From Haliscomenobacter hydrossis DSM 1100 (lineage in GTDB: Bacteria; Bacteroidota; Bacteroidia; Chitinophagales; Saprospiraceae), in assembly GCF_000212735.1 (NCBI RefSeq), contig NC_015510.1, forward strand, positions 3,126,315 to 3,190,314: 64,000 nucleotides of DNA, given 5' to 3'. Each line of letters starts with the position of its first letter. Within the stretch, counting starts at the first letter, position 1. A program made the translations under genes and the position numbers. Below the pieces are notes generated by a model. It had not been told where the DNA came from, made no database searches, and worked only from the letters and a program-made list of their open reading frames with translations. This document shows positions 17,113 to 26,005 of this stretch, one piece after another.

Positions 17113-19239
17113 TTACGCCTCCACTTCCTCGTGTTTATGCGCTTCAATCAACTTCTGCTGAATGTCCGCAGGCACTGCCTGGTACTCTGCAAAAGTTTGA
17201 TGAAACTTGGCCCGACCTTGCGAGATCGAACGCAGGGTACTCGAATACAGGTACAATTCCGCCTGTGGCGCTCTGGCCAGAATTTTCTGGTAATGCCCAT
17301 CCGAGTCCATGCCCAACACCATCGCCCTGCGCGTTTGCAGGTCGCTCATGATGTCGCCCATGACCTCCTCGGGGCAGAGGATTTCCAAATCCACCAATGG
17401 CTCCATGATTTGGGGCGCAGCATCGCGGAAGGCATCTTTGAACGCATGGGTTGAAGCCAGCATAAAGGCCATATCGTTGGAATCCACCGGGTGCATCTTG
17501 CCGTCGTACACACAGACCCGGATGTCCTGGCAGTGTGAACCCGTCAGCGGCCCTTCTTCCATTTTGGCCATGATGCCTTTTTTGATGGCGCTGGAATATT
17601 TGTTGTCAATAGAACCGCCCACCACGCACCAGTAGAAAGCCAGTTTACCCCCCCAGGGCAGGTCTTCCACTTCGCGGTGGCGCACACTCAGATCCGCAGG
17701 ATCGGGCATGCCCTCAAAGTAGGGGTCGATGCGCATGTGTACTTCGCCAAACTGCCCGGCACCACCGGTTTGTTTTTTGTGGCGGTACTGCGCATTGGCC
17801 GATTTGGTGATGGTTTCACGGTAAGAAATACGGGGCTTCACAAAGTTCATCACCACACCCTGGGCTTGTTCCACCCGATTTTTGATCAAATCGAGGTGCA
17901 ATTGTCCCTGGCCGTGGAGCAGGGTTTGTTTGAGTGAAGCACTCAACTCAACGGATGCGGTTGGATCTTCCTCATGAATGGTGTGAAGTGCCTTCATGAG
18001 TTTTTCCATGTCATTTTTATTGGCTTGGTCAACGGCTACCGTAACCCGTGGTTCGGGGAAGGAAATGGGCACGATCTCGTGATCTGCTCCTTTGCCATTG
18101 AGGGTATTGTTGGTATGGGTATTTTTTAATTTAACGGTTACGCCAAGGTCTCCGGCATGGAGTTCAGTTACGGCTACCCGATCCTTGCCATTGGCAATGA
18201 ACAACTGGCCAAAACGTTCCGTGGTGCGGTTGGAGTAATTGGTGAGTTCGTCGCCTGCTTTGAGTACGCCGGAACAAACTTTAAAATAAGACAACAAACC
18301 TACTCTGGGTTCCGAAATGGTTTTGTAGATAAAAACCGTAGTGGGCAAATTCGAACTACAAGTCAGGGTTTTGCCATTGGTCAAGGGCAAGGGCATGCGA
18401 TCTACTGGCGCAGGGCACACGTCGTTGATGAATCCCATCACGCGGCCCGAACCCATATCGCGGTTGGCGGAAGTACAAAATACGGGAATGATTTGGCGTT
18501 GGGCGATGGCGATGCGCAAACCTTGAGCCAGCTCTTCTTCACTCAGCGTTCCTTCTTCAAAGTAGCGCTCCATCAGGTTTTCATCGTTTTCAGCCGCAGC
18601 CTCAACGATGATGCGGTGCATGTCCTCGGCACGTGCTTTTTCAGCAGCGGGAATCGGGTGTTTTTCAGGTTTTCCGCCCCCATCCGGGAAATAATACATC
18701 ACCATCCGCAGCGCATCGATGATGGAATTGAAACCCAGGCCCGGGTTGAGCGGGTATTGAAAGGGCATAACTTTATTGCCAAAACGGGCAATGGCTTGTT
18801 CAAGAGTAGCGTCGTAATCCGCTTTTTCGTGGTCAACCTGGTTGATCACAAAAATAGCGGGGGTGTCAAAGGTTTCGATGTATTCCCAGAGCAGCTCTGC
18901 GCCTACTTCCACGCCACTCCTGGCGTTGTGAACGAGTACTGCTGTTGTAGCTACCCGGAGTGCCGAAACCACCTCGCCGATGAAGTCGTCAAGACCCGGC
19001 GTGTCGATGAGGTTGATTTTGGAATCTTTCCAGGATACGTGTTCGAGTGAAGCGAATAGAGAGCCGCCGCGTTCGTGTTCGAGGTCGGTATAGTCTGATA
19101 CCGTATTGCCCTCTTCCACGCTGCCGCGGCGGCTAATCTCGCCTGCCTCAAACAACATGGCTTCTGCCAGGGTGGTTTTCCCGACGCCAGAATGGCCCAG
19201 GAGCACCACGTTGCGAATTTGTTTACTGTCGAAGCTCAT
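17113..19239 (-). CDS. Elongation factor G-like translational GTPase
   Basis: 708 residues with the full EF-G domain order: GTPase, domain II, III, IV and V. G1 is GHSGVGKT (residues 15-22) where true EF-G has GHxDxGKT, G3 is DTPGLDDF instead of DTPGHVDF, and G4 is NQVD instead of NKxD. Loss of the G3 His (the residue placed for GTP hydrolysis) and of the G4 Lys separates it from housekeeping FusA and puts it with the EF-G-like proteins (FusA2 group) found in many bacteria. Domain IV is complete (RKAMVLGM-type loop present as RRAMVLGMDSDG). It probably binds the ribosome, but whether it drives translocation, recycling or stress control is not known. Confidence 0.9.
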   Translation of the reverse strand: MSFDSKQIRNVVLLGHSGVGKTTLAEAMLFEAGEISRRGSVEEGNTVSDYTDLEHERGGSLFASLEHVSWKDSKINLIDTPGLDDFIGEVVSALRVATTAVLVHNARSGVEVGAELLWEYIETFDTPAIFVINQVDHEKADYDATLEQAIARFGNKVMPFQYPLNPGLGFNSIIDALRMVMYYFPDGGGKPEKHPIPAAEKARAEDMHRIIVEAAAENDENLMERYFEEGTLSEEELAQGLRIAIAQRQIIPVFCTSANRDMGSGRVMGFINDVCPAPVDRMPLPLTNGKTLTCSSNLPTTVFIYKTISEPRVGLLSYFKVCSGVLKAGDELTNYSNRTTERFGQLFIANGKDRVAVTELHAGDLGVTVKLKNTHTNNTLNGKGADHEIVPISFPEPRVTVAVDQANKNDMEKLMKALHTIHEEDPTASVELSASLKQTLLHGQGQLHLDLIKNRVEQAQGVVMNFVKPRISYRETITKSANAQYRHKKQTGGAGQFGEVHMRIDPYFEGMPDPADLSVRHREVEDLPWGGKLAFYWCVVGGSIDNKYSSAIKKGIMAKMEEGPLTGSHCQDIRVCVYDGKMHPVDSNDMAFMLASTHAFKDAFRDAAPQIMEPLVDLEILCPEEVMGDIMSDLQTRRAMVLGMDSDGHYQKILARAPQAELYLYSSTLRSISQGRAKFHQTFAEYQAVPADIQQKLIEAHKHEEVEA

Positions 19240-19662
19240 ATGGTTATCTTTTTCGAGCTTGGTTCAATTTTTTCTTCGCGCTGCAAATGGTTAGATTTTG
19301 ATTTTATTTCGTTGCAAAAATGCTCATGTAGCGCTGCTACACTCCGCTTTTTGCACCTCATAAAATCAAAATCTAACTCATTTTCGCTTGCGAATAAAAA
19401 AGTTTCACCAATCTCCTGATGAACAAAAAGAAAACAAACCAAAAATTTTGCTTTCTGACCAATTTAGCATGGAATATATTGATTTTTTGGCTTTTCTAAA
19501 AAATAATCCTCGAAATTCATTCAGAAGTCACAAGATTAATTTTAGCTCAACATCAAAAAATCTGCAATATTTTCCCCATTCGCCAAAAAACTCAACGAGA
19601 TTACTGCATCCCTTGCGGGATTTTGCAAAGAATAATCAGGGAAAATGATGATTTTTGCCGTA
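19240..19662. other. Gene-free region with hairpin repeat; AT-rich remainder
   Basis: No gene is seen between the GTPase start and the aminotransferase. 19290-19377 is a nested hairpin (see below). From 19378 to about 19655 the sequence is AT-rich and I see nothing recognisable in it. Confidence 0.5.
19290..19377. repeat. Nested hairpin with dispersed repeat (GTTGCAAA family), copy 1
   Basis: Outer arms GTTAGATTTTGATTTTAT (19290-19307) and its exact complement (19360-19377), 18 bp perfect. Inside, 19311-19358 (GTTGCAAAAATGCTC...GTAGC..GCTAC...GCTTTTTGCACCT) is closely similar to 22809-22857, so this is a repeated element with two copies in the window. Confidence 0.75.
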
Positions 19663-19736
19663 CAGGGGCAGCCCTATGTGGCTGCCCCTGAAAGCTAGGC
19701 AGCCCTCGCGGCTGCCTATGATACTGGGGCTGCCCC
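19663..19736. repeat. REP-like element (GGGGCAGCC family), copy 1
   Basis: Two palindromes, CAGGGGCAGCCCTATGTGGC with its complement (19663-19690) and TAGGCAGCC..GGCTGCCTA (19696-19718), plus a shorter GGGGCTGCCCC at 19726-19736. The first is nearly the same as the left unit at 44.1 kb. It lies just upstream of the aminotransferase start at 19754. Confidence 0.85.
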
Positions 19737-19753
19737 AACGAAATCCAAACACC

Positions 19754-20599
19754 ATGATCAAATACTACAACATCAACGGCCAGCAGGTACCCGTAGAAAA
19801 TGCCACCCTGCACGTTTCCGACCTCAGCATTTTGCGGGGCTATGGCATTTTTGATTATTTCCTGGCTCGTGAAGGGCATCCCCTGTTTTTGGATGATTAC
19901 CTCAATCGATTTTACCGCTCAGCGGCAGAATTGTACCTGGAAATCCCCTTCGACAAAGCGGAGCTGAGGCGGCAAATTTATGCCTTGCTTCAGGCCAATG
20001 AGGTACGCGAAGCGGGCATTCGTCTGGTGCTCACCGGAGGCTATTCCCCAGATGGTTACACACCCGTGAACCCTAATTTGCTGATTATGATGTACGATTT
20101 GCCCGCGAGTGCCTGGGAATTTTCGGCACAAGGCATCAAAATCATCACGCATCCTTTCCAACGGGAGTTGCCGGAAGTAAAAACCATCAACTACTCCACG
20201 GGTATTCGGATGCTCAAAACCATCAAGGAGCGCGGGGCAACGGATTTGATCTACGTGGATCAGGGGGAATGGATCCGGGAGTCGGCGCGCTCAAATTTTT
20301 TCCTGGTCATGCCCGACAATACCATTGTGACGGCAGATGAAAAAATCCTCTGGGGCATCACCCGCCGACAAGTGATCGATGCCGCACGCGAGGCTGGCTA
20401 TGCCGTGGAAGAACGTCGGATACACATCACTGAACTGGATCAGGCCAGGGAGGCTTTTTTTACCAGCACCATTAAAGGGGTCATGGCCATTGGCCAAATT
20501 GACGATCGGGTATTCGGCGATGGAACGATCGGCAAAGTGACCCAGGAGTTGCAGGATTTGTTTGTGGGGAAGGTGAAGGCGTATTTGGAAACGTGTTAA
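19754..20599 (+). CDS. PLP-dependent class IV aminotransferase (BCAT/D-amino-acid transaminase type)
   Basis: 281 residues from MIKYYNINGQ; a longer open frame starts inside the REP element and is rejected. Fold-type IV features: VSDLSILRGYGIFDYF at the N-terminus, catalytic Lys143 in EVKTINYSTG, and RESARSNFFLV with the Glu that contacts the PLP ring nitrogen. The ending ITELDQAREAFFTSTIKGVM matches the cofactor-phosphate-binding loop region. The substrate could be branched-chain amino acids, D-amino acids or 4-amino-4-deoxychorismate; the motifs do not decide. No biosynthetic neighbours are present. Confidence 0.9.
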   Translation: MIKYYNINGQQVPVENATLHVSDLSILRGYGIFDYFLAREGHPLFLDDYLNRFYRSAAELYLEIPFDKAELRRQIYALLQANEVREAGIRLVLTGGYSPDGYTPVNPNLLIMMYDLPASAWEFSAQGIKIITHPFQRELPEVKTINYSTGIRMLKTIKERGATDLIYVDQGEWIRESARSNFFLVMPDNTIVTADEKILWGITRRQVIDAAREAGYAVEERRIHITELDQAREAFFTSTIKGVMAIGQIDDRVFGDGTIGKVTQELQDLFVGKVKAYLETC

Positions 20600-20631
20600 A
20601 GGGGGGCTGAAGAACGCCATAAGAACCAAGC

Positions 20632-20662
20632 TTGTCTTTCACTTAAAAAAAGATTAAGTTTG
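20632..20662 (+). promoter_or_regulatory. Bacteroidota-type promoter of the Uma2-like gene
   Basis: TTG at 20632-20634, 20 bp, then TAAGTTTG at 20655-20662, an exact fit to TAnnTTTG. The start codon is at 20679, so the leader would be about 10 nt. Confidence 0.65.
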
Positions 20663-20678
20663 TTTGAGAAAAGGATAA

Positions 20679-21299
20679 ATGATGGTAGCAGAAAAATCGC
20701 CAAGAAAAGCGAAAAAGCCAGCGAAAAAGGTACCCGATTACCTCATCTGTGAGATCATGGATGGGCAACCTATTTATTATAAGGGATATCAGGAGGTTTT
20801 GACTGAAGCTAAAACACTGGAAGAAATTATGGGGTCGAGTTCATTGCAAGCCTACATCATCACGTATTTACTCCAAATTTTGTTTAAACACCTGGATGAG
20901 AAACAATACATCATCTTCACCAATGAGGCTGGCTTGCACCTCGACAAACGCAATAACCTGGCGGGCGATATACTCGTTTACGATCGCACCCATTTTTCGA
21001 TTGATGCCATCAATGAAAACTATTTTTCTACGCCACCAAAACTGGTCATCGAAGTAGACATCTCGGTGGATACTGCCCATCTAAGCTCAGAGGGTTACGT
21101 TCATACCAAAACCCGAAAATTGCTCGATTTTGGGGTAGAAAAGGTAATCTGGATCACCACTCCTGCTAAAACGATCATGGTCGCTTCTCCCAATGAAGAT
21201 TGGCAAATTAAAGACTGGAATAAAGACATTGAAGTCTTGGCGGACGTTCAGTTTAATATTGGACAGTATTTAAAGGCAGAAGGCTCCAAGTTTGCTTAA
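20679..21299 (+). CDS. Uma2-family (DUF820) PD-(D/E)XK protein
   Basis: 206 residues. The core has the Uma2 pattern: AGDILVYD (Asp), PPKLVIEVDIS (Glu-x-Asp), then HTKTRKLLDFGVEKVIWI, the K...Y/F-GV-x-x-W helix-strand unit of the family. The N-terminus is basic (PRKAKKPAKK), with a possible nucleic-acid contact. Uma2-like proteins belong to the restriction-endonuclease-like fold and are spread in large numbers in cyanobacteria and Bacteroidota, with no agreed function. The gene is monocistronic, followed at once by the giant palindrome. Confidence 0.87.
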   Translation: MMVAEKSPRKAKKPAKKVPDYLICEIMDGQPIYYKGYQEVLTEAKTLEEIMGSSSLQAYIITYLLQILFKHLDEKQYIIFTNEAGLHLDKRNNLAGDILVYDRTHFSIDAINENYFSTPPKLVIEVDISVDTAHLSSEGYVHTKTRKLLDFGVEKVIWITTPAKTIMVASPNEDWQIKDWNKDIEVLADVQFNIGQYLKAEGSKFA

Positions 21300-21305
21300 T
21301 TGTTC

Positions 21306-21847
21306 GGGGGGGGGTAATCCCCAGGGCAAACGCATTAAAGTACATTCAAAAACAAAAAATTAATGCCATTCTAATGGGTCTAATGTGAAAATTTAGTACC
21401 CTAAGGTGTTCTAAGGTGCCTAAGGTGGTTCAAAAAATTATGCTTTTTCGCGCTTGCGCGCTTTTGTTTCTATTTGAACCACCTTAGGCCTGTCGATTAC
21501 CCACAAATCCGCACATTGAATGCGAGATTGTGCTTTAGCTTCAGAACCCCCAACCCCTAAAGGGGAGTATATTTTCGATAATCGTAATATTTCCCCCTTT
21601 TTTAGAAAAAGTAAGGCCTTTTAGTTACCTAAAATGTGCTCCCCTTTAGGGGTCGGGGGTTCTGAGGCCGCAGTAAAATGCTCAATATCAACCACAAACC
21701 TAATTAGGGGATTTGTGGGTAATCGACAGACCTTAGGCACCTTAGAACACCTTAGCAGTGATAAATCTAATGTCCTTCGTATGTTTCTAGTTGAATACAT
21801 TGTGCTGCTAGGTCAAATTTTAATGCGTTTACCCTGGGGGTAATCCC
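21306..21847. repeat. 540-bp nested multi-layer palindrome
   Basis: Four pairs of arms occur in perfectly nested order. (a) 21320-21339 / 21819-21838, 19 of 20. (b) 21401-21425 / 21731-21755, 25 bp perfect (CTAAGGTGTTCTAAGGTGCC core). (c) 21490-21510 / 21709-21729, 21 bp perfect (CTGTCGATTACCCACAAATC). (d) 21542-21567 / 21639-21664, 25 of 26 (AACCCCTAAAGGGG core). GGGGGTAATCCC stands at both ends as a direct repeat. The unit CTAAGGTG is itself repeated in arm b, and a side hairpin (TAAGGTGGTTC / GAACCACCTTA) lies at 21421-21486. No credible gene is inside. It fills the gap from the Uma2 stop nearly to the PepSY gene, whose upstream about 100 bp (21848-21947) hold nothing else that I recognise. 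Confidence 0.9.
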
Positions 21848-21947
21848 TTAGACTTGTTGCGGAGTTAAACATGGTTTTATCCTGTCACTAATAATCTGAT
21901 TTGTGAAAATTTGTGCAATTTGTGGCCCATAAAATAGCGCCACCGCA

Positions 21948-22685
21948 ATGAGCACCAACCACCACCTCCACTACCTCATCCGCCGCACCCATCGCTACCT
22001 CGGCGTATTCATCGGCATCCAGTTCCTGCTCTGGACCCTCGGCGGCCTGTACTTCTCCTGGTCAGACATGGACTACATCCACGGCGATTACCAGCGCAAG
22101 GCGCCGCCGATGTTGCGGGTGCAGGACAGTTTGGCGTCACCCAACGCGGTGTTGAACAACCTGGCTGCCAAACACCCCGTAGACCAGGTCGCCAGTATCC
22201 AGCTCATCGATGTACTGGGCAAACCTTGCTACCGCGTGGAGATTGTGCACGGCATGCACCATAAGATGTTTTTCCTGGCCGATGCAAAAAGTGGCCAGTT
22301 GCGCCAGGCCTTGAGCAAAAAAGAAGCAGTAGAAATGGCTAAACAGCAGTTCAACGGCAAACCGAACGTGACCAAAGTACAGTACCTCAGCGCCACCAGC
22401 AGCCACCACGAATACCGTGAAAGCCCCCTACCCGCTTACGCCATTCGTTTTGATCACCCCAGCCGCACGACGGTGTACGTGGCGACGGAGATGGGTATGG
22501 TCACCAAATTCCGCAACGAGAAATGGCGAATTTTTGACTTCTTGTGGATGTTGCATACGATGGATTATCAATCGCGCGACAATCTTGGAAATGTACTCCT
22601 GCGCGTGTTTTCCATCCTGGGCTTGTGTACCATTGCGTCGGGCTTTTTGTTGTTTTGGGTGAGTCGCAGAACGGTTAAGGCGTAG
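21948..22685 (+). CDS. PepSY-domain membrane protein
   Basis: 245 residues. A first transmembrane helix (YLGVFIGIQFLLWTLGGLYF, residues 18-37) follows the typical RRTHRYLG start of PepSY-associated proteins. A periplasmic PepSY-like domain follows, and a last helix pair closes it (FDFLWMLHTMDYQS, VLLRVFSILGLCTIASGFLL). Such single-unit proteins resemble one half of the iron/siderophore-linked PepSY reductases; His residues in HRY and LHTMD are at places where that family binds haem. Whether this one binds haem is not shown. It stands alone between two palindrome regions. Confidence 0.85.
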   Translation: MSTNHHLHYLIRRTHRYLGVFIGIQFLLWTLGGLYFSWSDMDYIHGDYQRKAPPMLRVQDSLASPNAVLNNLAAKHPVDQVASIQLIDVLGKPCYRVEIVHGMHHKMFFLADAKSGQLRQALSKKEAVEMAKQQFNGKPNVTKVQYLSATSSHHEYRESPLPAYAIRFDHPSRTTVYVATEMGMVTKFRNEKWRIFDFLWMLHTMDYQSRDNLGNVLLRVFSILGLCTIASGFLLFWVSRRTVKA

Positions 22686-22750
22686 TAACCGTGTTAGGAG
22701 TTTGCCTAAGATGACAGTTCAAAAACGGAAAAAGAAAGAGCAGAGCCAGC

Positions 22751-23149
22751 TATACCCCACGCGGGATGACCAGGTGATTTTTGTCTCTTTCTTTTTTCGC
22801 CCTGCCTCGTTGCAAATGCTCGCCGTAGCTTTGGCTACGTCTGCGCTTTGCACCTAGCAGGTCAAAAAAATAAATTCGCCAAAATTTCACCTGCCCTCCC
22901 CGCGTGGGCAGGGTCGATTGGTTCTAATTTTTTGAAACACAAGCGATGTATTTTGTCTACGCCAAAATGTTTTTTCACCACGACGACACGACGTTTTGCT
23001 CCGCACGACACGACGCAAGCGTCGTGTTTTTTGAAGCGCGAAGCGCGAAAAACGTCGTGTCGTCGTGTCGTCGTGGTGAAAAAAATAAGCAGCGCAGCTG
23101 CGCAAAAGCGTTGAGCTTAGAACCAATCGACTCTGCCGCGTGGGGTATA
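22751..23149. repeat. 400-bp nested palindrome downstream of the PepSY gene
   Basis: Nested arms: TATACCCCACGCGG 22751-22764 / 23136-23149 (14 bp perfect); GTCGATTGGTTCTAA 22913-22927 / 23117-23131 (15 bp perfect); TTTTTCACCACGACGACACG at 22971 onward against 23049-23082, where the right arm holds one more 8-bp CGTCGTGT unit than the left; innermost CACGACGC/GCGTCGTG and AGCGCG repeats. A second hairpin with the GTTGCAAA repeat (copy 2, 22809-22857) lies inside the left half. Open frames here are by-products of the palindrome. Confidence 0.85.
22809..22857. repeat. Dispersed hairpin repeat (GTTGCAAA family), copy 2
   Basis: CGTTGCAAATGCTC...GTAGC..GGCTAC...GCTTTGCACCT matches 19311-19358 in order and spacing, with differences mainly in the loop and compensated in the stem. 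Confidence 0.75.
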
Positions 23150-23154
23150 CCTCC

Positions 23155-25845
23155 CTACTCCACCTTCAACACCTTTCCCCATACCTCGCTATTTTCCTTT
23201 CCGGTACGCAAACGCAGCAAATACAGCCCTTTCGGCCAGTTGTTTGCCTCAATCCGTTCCTGTACCACGGTATTGCCTGGCAGCGCCAAACTGCGGGCAT
23301 ACACTTGTTGCCCCTGCGCATTCCAGACTTCTAATTGGGCTTTGGGGGCTGCCTCGGCCAAAGTGAGATTGACCATAAAATCTTCCGCAAAAGGATTGGG
23401 GAAAACCTGCATCTGGTTCTGCGGTTTTAAGTCATTGGTCGAAGTGGAAATGGCGTCGATGGTGATACAATAATCCTCCATCTCGCCGAAGTACCTGTCT
23501 GTAGCAGAACAGGTGCTTGGTTCAGAATTGTAGCGCAAGGCAATTCGCATGCGGGTGGGACCACTGGGCGTACCCACAGGGATGCTGATTTGTCCACTAA
23601 AAATACTGTCTTTTTTGGAGCCAGAATTGTACACCGTCTCATGCTGATCAAACTGGCCGTTCTGGTTGAGGTCGATCCAGGCCACTACATATTCATTGAA
23701 GAGTTGACCCGTAAAACCCATTTTTACCGTGAAAGCATAGGTTTGCCCCGAACGCAGGTCGATACCTTTCAACGCCGTAAAATCTCCATAGCCATTGCGG
23801 CTACTCAGGTTGGAAAAATTGCCAATTTGTACACTGCGGATCCATTCCTGATTGGCCTGTTCCTCGGGTATGGCTTCTCTACAATAGGCTTTGTCCAAAC
23901 AAGCGCCACAATTGCCCGTTTTGAAGGTAAATACTTTGCTATAGGCAGAAGGCGTGCCGCCCGAACACTCGGAACGCAACTGGAATTCGTACTCGGTACA
24001 AGCCAATAAGTTCTGTAAGTTGGCTGAGGTGAAGGGCCGATTCAGCATAGACCAGGTACTCGTGCCCACTGGACGGTAGCGGAAGGTATACCCACTTGCC
24101 GCCGTAACCGCTTGCCAGCGAATGATGGTACTGGAAACAATGCTCGTGGGAATAGTCACCTTTTCAGGAGGCTCACAACACCCATCGGTGCGAAAACTGA
24201 AGGTCTCTTCAAAATCAAGGATTGAATTGCGACAATACGTTTTTAGCTGGTATTCGTATTCCGTACAAACGGAAAGGTTGGTAAAATTAAAAGGAGCAGA
24301 TGCGCTTTCAATGGTGGTCCAAGTCGTGCTGCCTTTGGCGCGGTAGCGCAGGTCTACCCGCTGAATGCTGTCATTGGAGGTCCAACTCAGTTGCCCGCTG
24401 TTCACCGTGAGGTTGCGCACAGCAATGCTCACCAGTGGAGGACAAGCACCACAAGCTTGCAATAGCGCCTGCAAACTGTTGTTGACGTGGAGGTACCCGC
24501 CCGTCGCGGTTACGTTCTGCAAACCGGGCAATGGTTTTACATTTTCGAGCAATAAACGCCGAATCCACAAGGTAGCAGCCTCCGGGTCACGCCGGGCCAG
24601 CGAAGCAAGCGTAGGACAAGGTGCCGAATACAAAAGGCCCACCGCGCCAACGATCTGCGGGGCAGCCAGTGAAGTGCCCGAAATCAGGGTATATGAACTG
24701 CGTACACTCGTGGTGTAGACCTGTTCGCCCAAAGCAGCCAGGTCGACATTTTTTTTACCATAACCCCTCACCAAATCGCCCAGTCGGTTGATGCTGGTGC
24801 TGACAATGATGAATGGGCTACCACAACCACCTGGCATATCGCCCGTGACGTCAATATCAATATTGCTATTGCTGGTTGCGTTGACGTTGATGATGCCCTG
24901 GTGGCCCAAACTGTCGAAAAAATTGCACCAAATCATATAATCAGCTGGTGTAGTCCGGGGGATTCCCCATGAGGCATTGGTTGCGACTACAAAAGCGCCC
25001 TTCTTACCGCCGGATTGATTGTACAATTTGCGTTGAATAAAGGGATAATTGTAGGCTTGAATGATTTTGTCTTCAGCGGCGGAATTGTACCCGCCCATGA
25101 TCCCCATGATTTTGATCTTCCAGTTTACGCCCGTTATCCCCAGCTTGTTGTTGCCCACTGCGCCAATCATCCCGGCCACCTCGGTACCATGGCTGGCATC
25201 TGCACTAATGTTGTCATTTTTTTGCGCTACATTCCAGCCGCGGTAGTCGTCGATGTAGCCATTCTCATCGTCATCGCGGTTGTTGTTGGGGATTTCGGCC
25301 CGATTGACCCAAAGGTTGGCCTTCAAGTCGCGGTGGGTGGTATCGATGCCATCGTCAATCACACATACCACGATGGTGTCGCCATTGGGCGTAAGTCCCC
25401 CGGTGGTGATGTCCCAGGCTTGGCGCATGCCAAGGTCGATGCCCGCTACGCCGCCATCCTGGCCGGTGTTGTACCAGTGCCACTGTTTGCCAAAATCAGG
25501 ATCATTGGGGATAACCGAACGGAGTTCGATGTAGTGGTTGAACTGTGCTGCCACTACCGCGGGGTCGCGGCGAATGCGGGCCAATAGTTCATTTTCGTCC
25601 TGGGTCTGGGGATCGAAGCGCAGTTTCCAAATCTGCATCGGTTCCGACAAGGGGGCATCATCGAGCTGAAATCCCGAACCCGCCGCCCGAAGGCTAGTTT
25701 GCTGATCAGCCCAGGCGCTGGCGCGTATGGTGGGACGCAATTGCACCAGGATTTCACCAGGCACATGGTCCTGGGTTTGGGCGGAAAGATTATGGTAACT
25801 GAAACACAAATATATCAGGCAACACAGTGCTAAAAATTGTCTCAT
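23155..25845 (-). CDS. Secreted S8 subtilase with FN3, GEVED and T9SS sorting domains
   Basis: 896 residues. Signal peptide (FLALCCLIYLCFSY), a propeptide-like region to about residue 110, then a subtilisin catalytic domain with Asp in VIDDGIDTTHRD, His in SHGTEVAGMIG and Ser in SGTSLAAPQIVG. Two fibronectin-III-like repeats follow (each with ACTEYEYQL/VCTEYEYQL), then a GEVED domain (AWIDLNQNGQFD ... GEMEDYCITI) and a type A T9SS C-terminal domain starting at VFPNPFAEDF. It should be exported by Sec, then moved across the outer membrane by the type IX system and released or attached at the cell surface. The role is probably extracellular protein breakdown. The asparagine of the oxyanion hole seems to lie in NATSNSNID. 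Confidence 0.95.
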   Translation of the reverse strand: MRQFLALCCLIYLCFSYHNLSAQTQDHVPGEILVQLRPTIRASAWADQQTSLRAAGSGFQLDDAPLSEPMQIWKLRFDPQTQDENELLARIRRDPAVVAAQFNHYIELRSVIPNDPDFGKQWHWYNTGQDGGVAGIDLGMRQAWDITTGGLTPNGDTIVVCVIDDGIDTTHRDLKANLWVNRAEIPNNNRDDDENGYIDDYRGWNVAQKNDNISADASHGTEVAGMIGAVGNNKLGITGVNWKIKIMGIMGGYNSAAEDKIIQAYNYPFIQRKLYNQSGGKKGAFVVATNASWGIPRTTPADYMIWCNFFDSLGHQGIINVNATSNSNIDIDVTGDMPGGCGSPFIIVSTSINRLGDLVRGYGKKNVDLAALGEQVYTTSVRSSYTLISGTSLAAPQIVGAVGLLYSAPCPTLASLARRDPEAATLWIRRLLLENVKPLPGLQNVTATGGYLHVNNSLQALLQACGACPPLVSIAVRNLTVNSGQLSWTSNDSIQRVDLRYRAKGSTTWTTIESASAPFNFTNLSVCTEYEYQLKTYCRNSILDFEETFSFRTDGCCEPPEKVTIPTSIVSSTIIRWQAVTAASGYTFRYRPVGTSTWSMLNRPFTSANLQNLLACTEYEFQLRSECSGGTPSAYSKVFTFKTGNCGACLDKAYCREAIPEEQANQEWIRSVQIGNFSNLSSRNGYGDFTALKGIDLRSGQTYAFTVKMGFTGQLFNEYVVAWIDLNQNGQFDQHETVYNSGSKKDSIFSGQISIPVGTPSGPTRMRIALRYNSEPSTCSATDRYFGEMEDYCITIDAISTSTNDLKPQNQMQVFPNPFAEDFMVNLTLAEAAPKAQLEVWNAQGQQVYARSLALPGNTVVQERIEANNWPKGLYLLRLRTGKENSEVWGKVLKVE

Positions 25846-26005
25846 TAGGTTGGATTTTTTGTGGACGGCAACAATTTAGGGCAAACGATGCGGTCGCCAA
25901 TCCAATCACTATACAAAAATAAAAACATCAACGAAGAAGGAGGGAAAAATAGTGGGGGAGTGTTGGGGGGCTTGCAGAAATGGGGTGGTGGAATTACAGA
26001 TAATC

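Noticed and set aside
22848-23473. Several open frames on both strands in the palindrome
   Set aside because: They mirror each other across the inverted repeat and show no family pattern or start context.
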